NCBI RefSeq assembly: GCF_000411255.1
Contig: NZ_KE150412.1
Span: 1,726,196 to 1,790,195 of the forward strand
Direction: 5' to 3'
Source of the DNA: Paenibacillus sp. HGH0039
GTDB taxonomy: Bacteria > Bacillota > Bacilli > Paenibacillales > NBRC-103111
DNA length: 64,000 nucleotides
Each line of letters opens with the position of its first letter. Within the stretch, counting starts at the first letter, position 1. Both the position numbers and the translations under genes were made by a program. The notes beneath the pieces are model-generated. The model did no database searches and was not told the origin of the DNA. It saw nothing but the letters and a program-made list of their open reading frames with translations. Positions 1 through 8,828 of this stretch are shown piece by piece.

Positions 1-711
1 GGCGTAGTACTCAGCTCGTTTACCGTCGTACAGCCGAACCAGGGGATGGTCGTCAATTTCTTCGGCCGCTACAGCGGCACAGTCCGTGACAGCGGCTTCT
101 GGGTAACGATCCCTTTCAGCGAGCGCAAAAAAATATCGCTGCGTGTCCGCAACTTCAACAGCGCGCGGCTGAAGGTCAACGATGTGGACGGCAATCCCAT
201 TGAAATTGCGGCCGTCGTCGTTTTTCGCGTAGTCGATACGGCCAAAGCCAAGTTCGAAGTCGATAATTACCAGGCATTCGTGGAAATTCAAAGCGAGACC
301 GCCCTCCGTCATGTCGCCTCCAAATACCCGTACGACTCATATGCCGGAGAAGCCTACTCTCTGCGCGCCAACAGCGAAGAGGTTGCCAAGGAACTCACCC
401 TCGAGCTGCAAAGCCGCCTCAGCGTAGCCGGCGTTGAAGTATTGGAGTCCAGGCTGACTCACTTGGCCTACTCCACCGAGATCGCAAGCGCCATGCTCCA
501 GCGCCAGCAGGCCTCCGCCATCATATCCGCACGCGAGAAGATCGTAGAAGGCGCGGTCAGCATGGTGCAGATGGCAATCGCCCGCCTTCAGGCGGAAGGC
601 GTCGTCGAGCTGGATGAAGAGCGCAAAGCCGCGATGATCAACAACCTGCTCGTAGCGGTTGTCTCCGACAGGTCCGCCCAGCCTGTCATCAACTCCAGCT
701 CCATTTATTAA
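1..711 (+). CDS. SPFH/band-7 (slipin/prohibitin-like) membrane-associated protein, 5' partial
   Basis: The frame is open from base 1, so the start lies outside the window; an in-frame ATG at 46 is probably internal because the residues before it (VVQPNQG) belong to the SPFH fold. The visible part has the hallmark segment around [15 protein letters not shown], then the beta-rich SPFH domain (to about residue 130) and an Ala/Glu-rich helix typical of the coiled-coil that drives oligomerisation. SPFH proteins form ring or cage assemblies at the membrane and often act with proteases or lipid domains. The stop is only 8 bp before the next gene, a ribbon-helix-helix protein, so the two are probably co-transcribed. 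The family call is firm; the precise role is unknown. Confidence 0.88.
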   Translation, partial: GVVLSSFTVVQPNQGMVVNFFGRYSGTVRDSGFWVTIPFSERKKISLRVRNFNSARLKVNDVDGNPIEIAAVVVFRVVDTAKAKFEVDNYQAFVEIQSETALRHVASKYPYDSYAGEAYSLRANSEEVAKELTLELQSRLSVAGVEVLESRLTHLAYSTEIASAMLQRQQASAIISAREKIVEGAVSMVQMAIARLQAEGVVELDEERKAAMINNLLVAVVSDRSAQPVINSSSIY

Positions 712-719
712 GCTGACGC

Positions 720-917
720 ATGGTTGTTAAGAAGAACTTTCCGCTGCGGCTCGATCCGAAGCTCCATCAAGCTTTGGAGCGCTGGGCAGCCGACGAGTTC
801 CGCAGCGTCAACGGGCACATCGAATTCCTGCTCCGGGAGGCGCTGGTGCGTGCAGGCAGAATGCCGGGCCACGCACCGGCGCCGCCTCCGGACGGGGAAT
901 TGGAGAATGAGAACTGA
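720..917 (+). CDS. Small ribbon-helix-helix (Arc/CopG-type) protein
   Basis: A 65-residue protein. The segment FPLRLDPKLHQALERWA followed by RSVNGHIEFLLREAL matches the beta-strand plus two-helix pattern of Arc/CopG ribbon-helix-helix DNA-binding proteins. The C-terminal 20 residues are a Pro/Ala/Glu tail, probably disordered. It starts 8 bp after the SPFH stop codon and is followed by an intrinsic terminator, so the pair forms one unit. RHH proteins usually bind DNA as dimers and are often autoregulators or antitoxins. No toxin gene is adjacent, so an antitoxin role is not supported here. Annotation as an Arc-like partner of the SPFH protein is inference from context. Confidence 0.8.
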   Translation: MVVKKNFPLRLDPKLHQALERWAADEFRSVNGHIEFLLREALVRAGRMPGHAPAPPPDGELENEN

Positions 918-952
918 GGCGAGAGGCGTTACAATCCTCCCGCCCCACCATA

Positions 953-997
953 AGAGAGCCGATACTCCCCTCGGGGGATATCGGCTCTACATTTTTA
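953..997 (+). terminator. Intrinsic terminator after the SPFH/RHH pair
   Basis: Arms AGAGCCGATA and TATCGGCTCT enclose a second CCCC/GGGG stem, and the hairpin is followed by ATTTTT on the plus strand. It separates this unit from the convergent GNAT gene. Confidence 0.85.
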
Positions 998-1032
998 AGG
1001 CCATGCGTGAGCTGCACTGCTGCTCTTTTCTC

Positions 1033-1515
1033 TCAAACGTCACGGCTTAATTCTTTCTTCATCTTAAAGTTAACCAGCTTAATCCCTCTGCGTTCCACGC
1101 TTTGCTCCCGAACCAACCGGAACCCGTGATGTTCGAAAAACGGTTTCGCCGTGATACTCGCGTCCGCTTCCAGTTCGGCAAGCCCCCGGTTTTTTGCCTC
1201 GTATTCAAGAACGTTCAGTAAAGCTGAAGCTACTCCTTGTCCTTGAAAATCTTTATCCACGTACAGTCTGTCCACGTATCCGTTTACGGTCATATCCGAA
1301 AAGCCCACAATTTTGCCATCAATTAGAGCGACATACGTGATATTGCGGCTCATCGAATCCTTCCAGGATTCCAATCTGAGTTCCTCTTCCTCTTGGGACG
1401 CCCATGCATGAAGCTGCTCTTGGGTATAATCTTTCTTATTCACGGAATGAACGGTTTCATAAAACAACGAGACGATGGGGCGAATATCCGATACCTGAAA
1501 CTTTCTGATTTCCAT
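1033..1515 (-). CDS. GNAT family N-acetyltransferase
   Basis: A 160-residue protein beginning MEIRKFQVSDIRPI. The start at 1515 is preceded by AGGAG; an upstream in-frame extension lacks a ribosome site. GNAT core features are visible: the loop DKDFQGQGVASALL (the acetyl-CoA pyrophosphate loop Q/R-x-x-G-x-G/A) and the C-terminal ITAKPFFEHHGFRLVRE strand-helix typical of RimI/YafP-like members. It would transfer an acetyl group from acetyl-CoA to an amine, but the substrate cannot be read from sequence. It is a single-gene unit, convergent with the RHH gene. Confidence 0.88.
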   Translation of the reverse strand: MEIRKFQVSDIRPIVSLFYETVHSVNKKDYTQEQLHAWASQEEEELRLESWKDSMSRNITYVALIDGKIVGFSDMTVNGYVDRLYVDKDFQGQGVASALLNVLEYEAKNRGLAELEADASITAKPFFEHHGFRLVREQSVERRGIKLVNFKMKKELSRDV

Positions 1516-1581
1516 TTTATCTCCTCTTTGCCATCTTTGTAGGATTATCGCCGTATGCATCCGGCTTAACCCCTTGCGGGC

Positions 1582-1612
1582 AAAAAAAGAGCGGGCTGTA
1601 TACAGCCCGCTC
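1582..1612 (-). terminator. Intrinsic terminator of the lipoprotein gene
   Basis: A perfect hairpin, AGCGGGCTGTA with its complement, is followed on the minus strand by seven T residues. It lies downstream of the copper-amine-oxidase-N-domain lipoprotein. Confidence 0.9.
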
Positions 1613-1655
1613 CCTGCTCATGCTATTCGGCTTCCGCCTTCAATTTCTGCCGTAT

Positions 1656-3230
1656 TTATTGACGTGTAATGATAACTGCATCCTGCTTGCTGTCCCATTT
1701 CGCTTCCCCGCCCAGCGCTTCGGCCAGGAATCTCAAAGGAACGCTGGTGTAGTCCCCGTGAAGCTCGACAGCCTGCTCCAGTGTCACCGGCTTACCGTCG
1801 ACAAGCGCTTCGGCGCTGCCCAGCGTAAACACGATCGTATGGCCGCCGAGATCATCCGTTACCGTAATTTGCTTCGTTTCCCCGTCCCATTTCACTTTCG
1901 CGTCGAGCATATTCGCTACGTGCGTCACCGGCGCCATGGAAACGTCGCCTTTGCGGTAGCCCCCAAAGCCGAACAAACTCATGTCCTCATCGTCCAGCGG
2001 CAGCGTAAAGGAACGCTTCGTAATCTGGAGATCCTCTTTGAGCAGCTTATAAATCGAGGAATTTTTATCCACCGATTTCAGGAAGCTTCCGAGAGAAGGA
2101 ACCGATTCGGGATCGGCCGCATCGAAGACGAAACGGTCTCCTTCGGCTTTGACAGGGTTGATCGTGACGGGCTGATTAATATTCCATCTTTCACCGGTCA
2201 CGCTCAGCTTGATCCCTTTCAATCCCGATTCCGCTTCAGGCAGCGGAATGGTAATTCCCGCGCTGCTTTTGCGGATTTGCTGGGAGCTGTCCACATACAA
2301 GTCCACGTTTACGGACGAGCGGTCGCTCAGAATGTCGCGGATCGGCTCATTGCCGGGACCGTTCACCAGCTTGTCGGTTGTTTCGTCATAGCTTGCCAGA
2401 ACATCCTTCAGCCCGGTTTGTACGGCGGTATACATCGTTTCGACCGCTAGCGTTTTGTTGGACAGATAAGCATCCAGCAGCTTGTTCTCCTCGCCCGCTT
2501 GTGCGGCGGCTTCTTTGGCGATCGGTCCGAATACGTCGAATACGGTGCCGAGGAATTCCTTCAGGCCTTTCTCATCTGCGGCGATGTTCTGCAGGAAGGT
2601 TTTGACCAGACCGAGCGCTTCGCTGCCTTTAATTTCGGCATGAAGTTTTTGCAGGGAAACCGTCTCATTGTTCACTTTCTCCGAAACGGACGTAACCCCG
2701 ATCGTCTTCGGATTCGGCGCATGACCGATGAAGAACGACGCAAGCGTCGGAAGTTTGTCTTCGAGCACTTTCTGAAGCTCCTGGATGCTCTTCTGGCCCG
2801 GTACAAGTAAGCCTCCGTTAAGCTGACCTGTCTGCGCGTTGCGAATGTAAATCGGCTTGCTTACGCCTTCGATGCGGATAATAATATCTTCGTTCTGAAG
2901 GGAGAGCTCAAACGGGATGCTTCCCTTGCCGTATGTAAATTCGCCTTTCATCGATGCGTTCCGGGGATCCTGGATCTTCTCCTCCGTAAACTTGATCGTC
3001 ACTTCTTTAAACAGGCCTACCAGCTTCTGCGCCTCGGGCGGCAGTCCGGCCAGATCTCCCGTCAGAAGTTCAAACTTGAGTGACTCCTGCGATTCCGCCG
3101 ATTTGACGGCGTACTGGTTGACCAGCGCCTTGTTCACATCAAGACCTCCTACGGATTCGCAACCCGTAAGGACGATCATGAGCGCGCCCGTACCCCCGCA
3201 CACAACCTTCTTCCAGTTATTCACTTTCAT
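1656..3230 (-). CDS. Lipoprotein with C-terminal copper amine oxidase N-terminal-like (PF07833) domain
   Basis: 524 residues. The start at 3230 has AAAGGAG upstream. A lipoprotein signal is clear: KVNNWKK, a hydrophobic stretch, then the lipobox LTGC. The middle (about residues 30-410) is an uncharacterised extracellular region. The last about 90 residues, from PVTHVANMLDAKVKWD to SVPLRFLAEALGGEAKW, form the repeat-like stalk domain called copper amine oxidase N-terminal domain, frequent in Paenibacillus surface proteins. The real amine oxidase catalytic domain is absent, so no oxidase activity is implied. It is likely anchored on the outer face of the membrane and binds wall or other surface components (inference). 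Confidence 0.87.
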   Translation of the reverse strand: MKVNNWKKVVCGGTGALMIVLTGCESVGGLDVNKALVNQYAVKSAESQESLKFELLTGDLAGLPPEAQKLVGLFKEVTIKFTEEKIQDPRNASMKGEFTYGKGSIPFELSLQNEDIIIRIEGVSKPIYIRNAQTGQLNGGLLVPGQKSIQELQKVLEDKLPTLASFFIGHAPNPKTIGVTSVSEKVNNETVSLQKLHAEIKGSEALGLVKTFLQNIAADEKGLKEFLGTVFDVFGPIAKEAAAQAGEENKLLDAYLSNKTLAVETMYTAVQTGLKDVLASYDETTDKLVNGPGNEPIRDILSDRSSVNVDLYVDSSQQIRKSSAGITIPLPEAESGLKGIKLSVTGERWNINQPVTINPVKAEGDRFVFDAADPESVPSLGSFLKSVDKNSSIYKLLKEDLQITKRSFTLPLDDEDMSLFGFGGYRKGDVSMAPVTHVANMLDAKVKWDGETKQITVTDDLGGHTIVFTLGSAEALVDGKPVTLEQAVELHGDYTSVPLRFLAEALGGEAKWDSKQDAVIITRQ

Positions 3231-3451
3231 TTCTCCGGCTCCTTTCCAGCTCCCAAGTATTGCTAACTCTTTTATATACGCACAAGTAAGCAAAAAGACT
3301 CACATTCCCGATAAATTTTCCTGGAAAGCAGGACCGCTGCCCATTTGTTTGCATATCATGCAAGAAGATGGAAAATCGGAAAAAACGGGCATCCTAATGA
3401 TTGACGTTACGGCTGCTTCACAAAGTATTCCGGGGAAAAGAGGCTGCAACA

Positions 3452-4759
3452 ATGAACGGCAACGGGGTCAAAGAAAACAATCCGCTCAAAGCGATCGGAC
3501 ACTGGCTGGCGGGTGTACCGCACACGATTACCCAGCTTGCATCGGGCAAACTGGCTTCTTTGCAGTCCGCGTTTCACTTGGGCCAGAGTGCCCAGAAACT
3601 TGTACCGGGCAAAGACAGTGTCAGAAGATTGCGCAGGACCTGGAAGGACCTCGCGGTTCTGCCCGTAAGCCCGCCGGCTCCGGAGTTTTCCCTGTCTGCG
3701 CAGGAGCGTCGGCTCGTGGAGCGCATCCGCCTCGATACGCAGCGGAAAAACCGGAACAACGTAACCCGTACCCGGGCTTACTGGAACCTGTATGAGCAGC
3801 ACCCCGAGCTTCATTGGGCCCTTCTCGCCCATATGGTCTCCCGCAACGGCGGCTGGAACATGACGGACCTGGAAGGGGAGTTCCTTCCCCCCCTGCTGAA
3901 ACGTCCGGCACGCGAAGCTCTTTTCGCTTTTCTGGAGAGAGCGAATGCGCTCATATTCGGGGACGCTTACCCGCAGCTGCTGCTCTACGAGGAGTCGAAG
4001 CGGACCGGCGAGCCTCTGTTTCATCTGCTCCCGGCCTTCGGGGTGTCCGTTTTTATGAGGCCCGTCTGGGAGGAATTCTGGGCGGTTCACGATCCGGTGC
4101 TGCTAACGGTCTCCCTCATCGTAAATGAACAACATTTTATAGAAAGCCGTGTCGTCAAACAGCAGTATTTCATTACGCATGTTATGGAAACGGCGGAATT
4201 TCAAGCCCAGGCGCTTCTTCAGCTGAATCAGGTTTTCTTTCCTTTCGCCCTGCACAAAGATCCTATGCACAAGTCCGCAGACCGCCTGAATTTGGCCGGT
4301 GAAATATTGGAAGACTTCACGGATATCAAGGAACGGATCGGATTCGGAAAAACGCTGTACGCCATCTTGTTCGGCATTCCGGCGGTCCACCAGGGCGTGG
4401 TGCTTTTCGCTTCCGCACAGCCGCACACCGGCTCACGGGCGGACTACTGGCCGCATTTGTTCTCCCGCATCCGCAAGGACGCCCCCGGAGTCGGCGCAGC
4501 GGGCCCGAAGCTGGAAGGCTGCGAACTGAAAGCCGGAGCCGCGGGCATCTACAGTCCGGAGCTCGAACGCACGTGGAAGGACGTCTCCTTGACGGCTCCC
4601 GAGCCCGGGGACTGGTTCCCCGCGTATGCCGGGAGCGTGACGGGCTACTTTGGGGACATCGACGTCCCCCCTTTGTTCGAGATGAGCGCCGAATGCTGCT
4701 TCGGCCTCCATAAAATTCAACTGGCCGCCCTCGCGTCCACTCAGTTGAAAGGGGACTAA
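3452..4759 (+). CDS. DUF2515 family protein (YppC-like)
   Basis: 435 residues from the ATG at 3452 (AAAGAGG, 8-nt spacing); an upstream in-frame ATG at 3401 has no ribosome site. The segment RKNRNNVTRTRAYWNLYEQHPELHWALLAHMVSRNGGWNMTDL is characteristic of the Bacillales DUF2515 family, whose function is not established. No signal peptide and no confident membrane segment are seen, so it is probably cytosolic or peripheral. It is a monocistronic plus-strand gene between two minus-strand genes and ends at a strong bidirectional terminator. The family call is by recognition of the conserved block; no role is proposed. Confidence 0.8.
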   Translation: MNGNGVKENNPLKAIGHWLAGVPHTITQLASGKLASLQSAFHLGQSAQKLVPGKDSVRRLRRTWKDLAVLPVSPPAPEFSLSAQERRLVERIRLDTQRKNRNNVTRTRAYWNLYEQHPELHWALLAHMVSRNGGWNMTDLEGEFLPPLLKRPAREALFAFLERANALIFGDAYPQLLLYEESKRTGEPLFHLLPAFGVSVFMRPVWEEFWAVHDPVLLTVSLIVNEQHFIESRVVKQQYFITHVMETAEFQAQALLQLNQVFFPFALHKDPMHKSADRLNLAGEILEDFTDIKERIGFGKTLYAILFGIPAVHQGVVLFASAQPHTGSRADYWPHLFSRIRKDAPGVGAAGPKLEGCELKAGAAGIYSPELERTWKDVSLTAPEPGDWFPAYAGSVTGYFGDIDVPPLFEMSAECCFGLHKIQLAALASTQLKGD

Positions 4760-4812
4760 AAAACGCCCGGCGTTCCTTCTGCTTATGCAGAGGCACATCG
4801 GGCGTTTTTATC
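4758..4812. terminator. Bidirectional intrinsic terminator
   Basis: Arms AAAAACGCCCG and CGGGCGTTTTT flank a 30-nt loop that contains a smaller hairpin. A and T runs on both sides serve both the DUF2515 gene and the convergent flippase gene. Confidence 0.85.
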
Positions 4813-4913
4813 GGTTGGTCCGGCGGAGGCGGAGGCGTCCGCCGGGCGGCGCAGCGGGGCGCGAGGGCACAGGCCGCATCGCACGGGCTCGCAGACCGCT
4901 TGGCGCTGAAGCT

Positions 4914-6575
4914 TTATCCCCGGCGGCCGAGCACGCGGCCCGCCTTGGCATAAAGCTTCTGCAGCGGCGCGGGGAAGGTCTTGATGTCATCCTTCGTGAC
5001 CACTTTCGTGACAAACAGAAGGATGACATAGAGCACGCAAGCCAAGGCGCCGATCAGGACGGCGTTCACGGTTGCGTTCACGACTCTCCACGGGAACAAG
5101 TGGAGATGCTCGAAGAGCAGCCGCTCCGCGAGCACGCCGATCACCGCGACGACAGCCGTCGTGACGATCAGGCCGGTCCAGCGGCGCGGAGCCATGATGC
5201 GGAAGGTAACCACATTGCGCATCACGGCCAGGTTAAAGGCGGACATGACGATGAAGCAGAGCATCGTCGACGCCAGAATGCCGTAAATGCCGAGCCACGG
5301 CGATAGAATCAGGTTGCCGAGCAGCTTTACGGCTATGCCGAAGACGACACTGGACACGAGCGCGCGCATTTTGCCCATGCCCATCAGAACGGCGCCCGAC
5401 GTCTGCATGATGATCTGGAACATCGCTCCCGCGGTCATCATGGCGATCATCGGAGGGCCGTACTCGTAGCCTGTCGGAGTGCCGCCGTAGTCGAACATGC
5501 CCGAAAGCGGGCGTGCCGCCGTACAGATCGCCAGAACCATGGGCAGCCCGGACAGGATAGCGAGCTGCATCACGCGGGAGGACTGGTTGCGGACCAGCTC
5601 CAGATCCCTTCGCGAATAGGCCCCCGAAATAATGGGGACGACCGACTGGCTGAGCGCGATCGCCAGCACGATCGGCAGTCCCGCAAGCGATTGGGCCTGC
5701 CCGCCGAGGATACCGACGATATCCTTGGCTTTGGCTTCGCCGATCTGATCCCGCAGAAGCGGAATAATGGTGGAAGAGTCAATGTTATAAATCAGCGTAA
5801 CCGTAATCGAAAAAATAACGATCGGAATGGACAATCTGAGCAATTGGCCGTAAATTTGCCCGTAACGGAGTTTTCCTCCCGATGGGCGACTTTGACCGGT
5901 TTCCGTATACCCGGGTTCGGAAACCGGCAGCGTCCCCCTGTCTTCTTTACGCAGCTTAAGCGCGTAGTACAGCATGACGGCCAAGGCTGCGATTCCGCCG
6001 GTTACACCGCCGAAGGACGCCCCCGCCACGGCCCAATCGAGCGAGACGCCCAGCAGCAGATAAGCCAGCCCTACCGCCGTAATCAGACGGACGATCTGCT
6101 CGATCACCTGCGAGATGCCGTTGGGCATCATTCTCTGGCGGCCCTGGAAATAACCGCGCATGATGGCGATCAGCGGGAAAAACAGCAGCGCCGGAGCGAT
6201 GGCCAGCGTAGCCAGCGTGGCATGAGGATCACCGGACGATACCGCATAATGCGGAGCCAGAAGGAACAGGATCGCGCACATGACAACGCCGGCTCCCACC
6301 GCGAATATCAAAGCGGCTTTGTAGATCCGGTTCGCTTCATCCATCCGCCCGAGCGCGGTCCGCTCGGAAATCATTTTGCTCAGGGCACTCGGAATGCCCG
6401 CCGTTGCGATAACCAGCAGATTGCTGTAGAGATTAAAAGCGATCGCATAACTCGCCATTCCCTCGTTCCCCAGCATATAAACGAGCGGGAAACGCTGGAA
6501 TACACCGAGAAAGCGGGCAATCAAAGCCGCGACCGTCAAGATCAGAGTGCCTTTGACTAGCGAATCCTTAGACAA
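4914..6575 (-). CDS. MOP-superfamily flippase, YtgP/SpoVB/MurJ-like
   Basis: 553 residues with a TTG start at 6575 behind AGAAGGA. It opens with SLVKGTLILTVAALIARFLG and continues with about 14 hydrophobic segments, as in the polysaccharide/lipid II flippases of the MOP exporter superfamily. The block SNLLVIATAGIPSALSKMISE is typical of the Firmicute YtgP/SpoVB branch. Length agrees with YtgP better than with the shorter SpoVB. Family members translocate undecaprenyl-linked cell-wall precursors across the membrane. Lipid II is the likely substrate if this is the YtgP orthologue, but a sporulation SpoVB-type or teichuronic-acid-type role cannot be excluded by sequence alone. Confidence 0.85.
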   Translation of the reverse strand: MSKDSLVKGTLILTVAALIARFLGVFQRFPLVYMLGNEGMASYAIAFNLYSNLLVIATAGIPSALSKMISERTALGRMDEANRIYKAALIFAVGAGVVMCAILFLLAPHYAVSSGDPHATLATLAIAPALLFFPLIAIMRGYFQGRQRMMPNGISQVIEQIVRLITAVGLAYLLLGVSLDWAVAGASFGGVTGGIAALAVMLYYALKLRKEDRGTLPVSEPGYTETGQSRPSGGKLRYGQIYGQLLRLSIPIVIFSITVTLIYNIDSSTIIPLLRDQIGEAKAKDIVGILGGQAQSLAGLPIVLAIALSQSVVPIISGAYSRRDLELVRNQSSRVMQLAILSGLPMVLAICTAARPLSGMFDYGGTPTGYEYGPPMIAMMTAGAMFQIIMQTSGAVLMGMGKMRALVSSVVFGIAVKLLGNLILSPWLGIYGILASTMLCFIVMSAFNLAVMRNVVTFRIMAPRRWTGLIVTTAVVAVIGVLAERLLFEHLHLFPWRVVNATVNAVLIGALACVLYVILLFVTKVVTKDDIKTFPAPLQKLYAKAGRVLGRRG

Positions 6576-6603
6576 TGTCGTTCCTTCTCCCCATACATAA
6601 TAA

Positions 6604-6632
6604 GACCGGAAAAGGAGATCCTTTTCCGGACG
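6604..6632 (-). terminator. Probable intrinsic terminator after thuA-like gene
   Basis: Hairpin CCGGAAAAGG with its complement around GATC. It is followed on the minus strand by only a short T-rich tract, so strength is uncertain. Confidence 0.55.
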
Positions 6633-6650
6633 TGATCGGCTGACGCCGTT

Positions 6651-7373
6651 TTACTTCGCCTGAAGCTTCTCCAAAGGCTGCGCGTTCCCGTAAACCGGCT
6701 TGGCCGTACGTACCGGAGCCGCCCATTTCACGCCGTTTGTAATAACTTTCAGAACGTTCTCGTTGTAATAGGTCGGATACGTTTCATGACCGGGACGGAA
6801 ATAGAAAATCCGGCCCTGCCCGCGGTGATAGGTGCAGCCGCTGCGGAATACTTCTCCGCCTTCGAACCAGCTGACGAAGACCAGCTCGTCCGGCGCGGGA
6901 ATATCAAAATGCTCCCCGTACATTTCTTCCTGCTCCAGCTCGAAGTACTGCCCGATGCCCTCGGCGATCGGGTGGGAAGGGTCCACGACCCACAGGCGTT
7001 CTTTCTCGCCGGCTTCGCGCCATTTCAAATCGCAGGAAGTGCCCATCAGCTTTTTGAAAATTTTCGAGAAATGACCGGAGTGCAGTACGACAAGTCCCAT
7101 GCCGTCCAATACGCGTTGGTGTACGCGGTTCACGATTTCATCGGCGACTTCGCCGTGAGCTTTGTGTCCCCACCAGATCAGAACGTCCGTGTCATCCAGA
7201 ACCTCCTGCGTAAGCCCGTGCTCGGGCTGATCCTGCGTTGCGGTCCGGATCTGGAAGGAGTCTCCCGCAATCCCGGCCGCAATCGCTCCGTGGATGCCTT
7301 CCGGGTATACTTCGGCTACTTTGGCATTCGTTTTCTCATGCACGTTTTCATTCCACACGGTTACTTTAATCAT
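6651..7373 (-). CDS. ThuA-like domain protein (trehalose-utilisation family)
   Basis: 240 residues beginning [21 protein letters not shown] lies 6 nt before the ATG at 7373. The sequence follows the ThuA fold, a class-I glutamine-amidotransferase-like Rossmann fold: VTVWNEN at the N terminus, [43 protein letters not shown], and [18 protein letters not shown] near the end. Rhizobial ThuA is tied to trehalose metabolism, but the biochemical reaction is not settled for most members. No trehalose genes are adjacent here, so a sugar-related role is only a family expectation. It is transcribed in the same direction as the DUF456 gene, with a gap of about 85 bp. Confidence 0.85.
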   Translation of the reverse strand: MIKVTVWNENVHEKTNAKVAEVYPEGIHGAIAAGIAGDSFQIRTATQDQPEHGLTQEVLDDTDVLIWWGHKAHGEVADEIVNRVHQRVLDGMGLVVLHSGHFSKIFKKLMGTSCDLKWREAGEKERLWVVDPSHPIAEGIGQYFELEQEEMYGEHFDIPAPDELVFVSWFEGGEVFRSGCTYHRGQGRIFYFRPGHETYPTYYNENVLKVITNGVKWAAPVRTAKPVYGNAQPLEKLQAK

Positions 7374-7458
7374 GTCGGTCTTCCTTTCCAAAGGAGAGAT
7401 AAGGCGTATTCCGCGCGCTTCCGCAGTCCGCCTTTTTTGACGGGTATCCCTGAACGGG

Positions 7459-7935
7459 TTATATCCAAATGATAAACAGAATGATCATCAGCAGTTGAAG
7501 AACGACTTTGACGACAACGCTGGAGAAGAAACCGAGAACCGATCCTACCCCGACCTGGGCGGAGTGCTTAAGGTTCGAGCCATGGATCAGTTCGCCCAGC
7601 ACAGCGCCTATAAAAGGCCCCAGGATAAGCCCGAAAGCCGGTATGACGAACGGACCGGCGAGCAGACCGATCGTGCTTCCCCAGACGGACGCCTTGGAAC
7701 CGCCGAATTTCTTGACGCCGAATGCACTTACGAGATAGTCGGCGATAGTGATGGCGATAACGACCGCCGATTGGATCAGCCAGAACCAGAAGCCGAAAGG
7801 TTCAAAGCTGAAGAAAAACCCGTAGACGAAAAAGGCTCCGAAGATAGCGAGCGCGCCCGGAAGAATAGGAAAAATCGCACCCAGCATCCCGACGGCAAAC
7901 AGCAAAATAATGAGGATCCATCCCAAAATAGCCAT
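7459..7935 (-). CDS. DUF456 family membrane protein
   Basis: 158 residues, strongly hydrophobic throughout. The protein begins with the membrane helix [22 protein letters not shown], has the glycine-rich [21 protein letters not shown] loop and a second glycine-rich segment [19 protein letters not shown], and closes with a helix at the C terminus. This pattern of small-residue repeats matches DUF456, a widespread Bacillales inner-membrane family of unknown function with glycine-zipper-like helices. AAAGGATGAGAA precedes the ATG. The HAD phosphatase gene lies 41 bp upstream in the same direction, so they may share a transcript. Confidence 0.85.
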   Translation of the reverse strand: MAILGWILIILLFAVGMLGAIFPILPGALAIFGAFFVYGFFFSFEPFGFWFWLIQSAVVIAITIADYLVSAFGVKKFGGSKASVWGSTIGLLAGPFVIPAFGLILGPFIGAVLGELIHGSNLKHSAQVGVGSVLGFFSSVVVKVVLQLLMIILFIIWI

Positions 7936-7976
7936 GTCTTCTCATCCTTTCTTCCCGAAAAACGTCCGCGGTTATC

Positions 7977-8729
7977 TTAACGGGCGGATAACGGGTCCAG
8001 CACGTATTCCTGAATGATTTTGGCGACGCCATCCTCGTCGTTGGTAACCGTAACAAGGTCGGCGATACGCTTCACGCCGTCCTGAGCATTGCCCATGGCT
8101 ACGCCCAGACCCGCCGCGCGGATCATGGCGATGTCGTTCTCGCTGTCGCCCATGGCGATGACCTGCGACATCTCGATGCCGAGAAGCTTGCAGACTTCTT
8201 CGATGCCGCTCGCTTTGCTGATTCCTTTGGGGTTCAGCTCGAGGTTGTCCGGATGAGAATTCGTGATCTCAAGCTCTCCCCAGCGGGCCAGCTCTCCGCG
8301 GATGATCTCCAGGCTTTCTTTATTTTCCGTGTAAAAGCCGAATTTGAGCCACTCGGGTTTGGTGATATCTTCCGCCCAGTTATCCCGGTTGTACATGCCC
8401 TCGACCGAATAAGCCCAATACCAGGTATCGTGCTCAATCGCCAGGTCGTACATCCGTTTGACCAGATCCAAATCAAGCAGCGTGCGTTTCAGAAGGTCGT
8501 GCGGAGCTTTCCAGACTTCGCTTCCGTTAACGGAAACGATCGGGGTTTCCAGCTTGAGCTCTTCCGCATAAGGAAGGGCGCTTTGCACGCCGCGTCCGGT
8601 CGAGAAAATAACGGTGACTCCCGCTTCCAAAGCCGCGTAAATCGCTTCCCGGTTCGCCGGGGAAACCTGCTTTTCTTCGTTAAGCAGCGTGCCGTCCATA
8701 TCCAATGCTACCAGCTTATATTGACTCAA
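7977..8729 (-). CDS. Cof-type HAD-IIB family phosphatase
   Basis: 250 residues from a TTG start at 8729 behind GGAGGAGG. The N terminus carries HAD motif I, LVALDMDGTLL, with the nucleophile and acid/base aspartates. Motif II is FSTGRG, and motif IV is seen as VIAMGDSENDIAMIRAAGLGVAMGNAQDGVK, the Cof-type signature. A C2B-type cap lies between. The family dephosphorylates small metabolites such as sugar phosphates or cofactor phosphates; the substrate cannot be assigned. The gene sits between asnB and the DUF456 gene, all on the minus strand. Confidence 0.92.
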   Translation of the reverse strand: MSQYKLVALDMDGTLLNEEKQVSPANREAIYAALEAGVTVIFSTGRGVQSALPYAEELKLETPIVSVNGSEVWKAPHDLLKRTLLDLDLVKRMYDLAIEHDTWYWAYSVEGMYNRDNWAEDITKPEWLKFGFYTENKESLEIIRGELARWGELEITNSHPDNLELNPKGISKASGIEEVCKLLGIEMSQVIAMGDSENDIAMIRAAGLGVAMGNAQDGVKRIADLVTVTNDEDGVAKIIQEYVLDPLSAR

Positions 8730-8828
8730 AATGCTTCCTCCTCCAAAGCTTTCCTTTAGGAAAGCCGCTTCGTAAGTATTGCCCCAGACTCCCGGGAGGG
8801 GAATCTGGAGCTAAACGAAACTTTTATG

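Noticed and set aside
4785..5306. Plus-strand frame of 173 codons after DUF2515
   Set aside because: It overlaps the terminator and lies antisense to the flippase gene; Arg/His/Asp-rich shadow composition.
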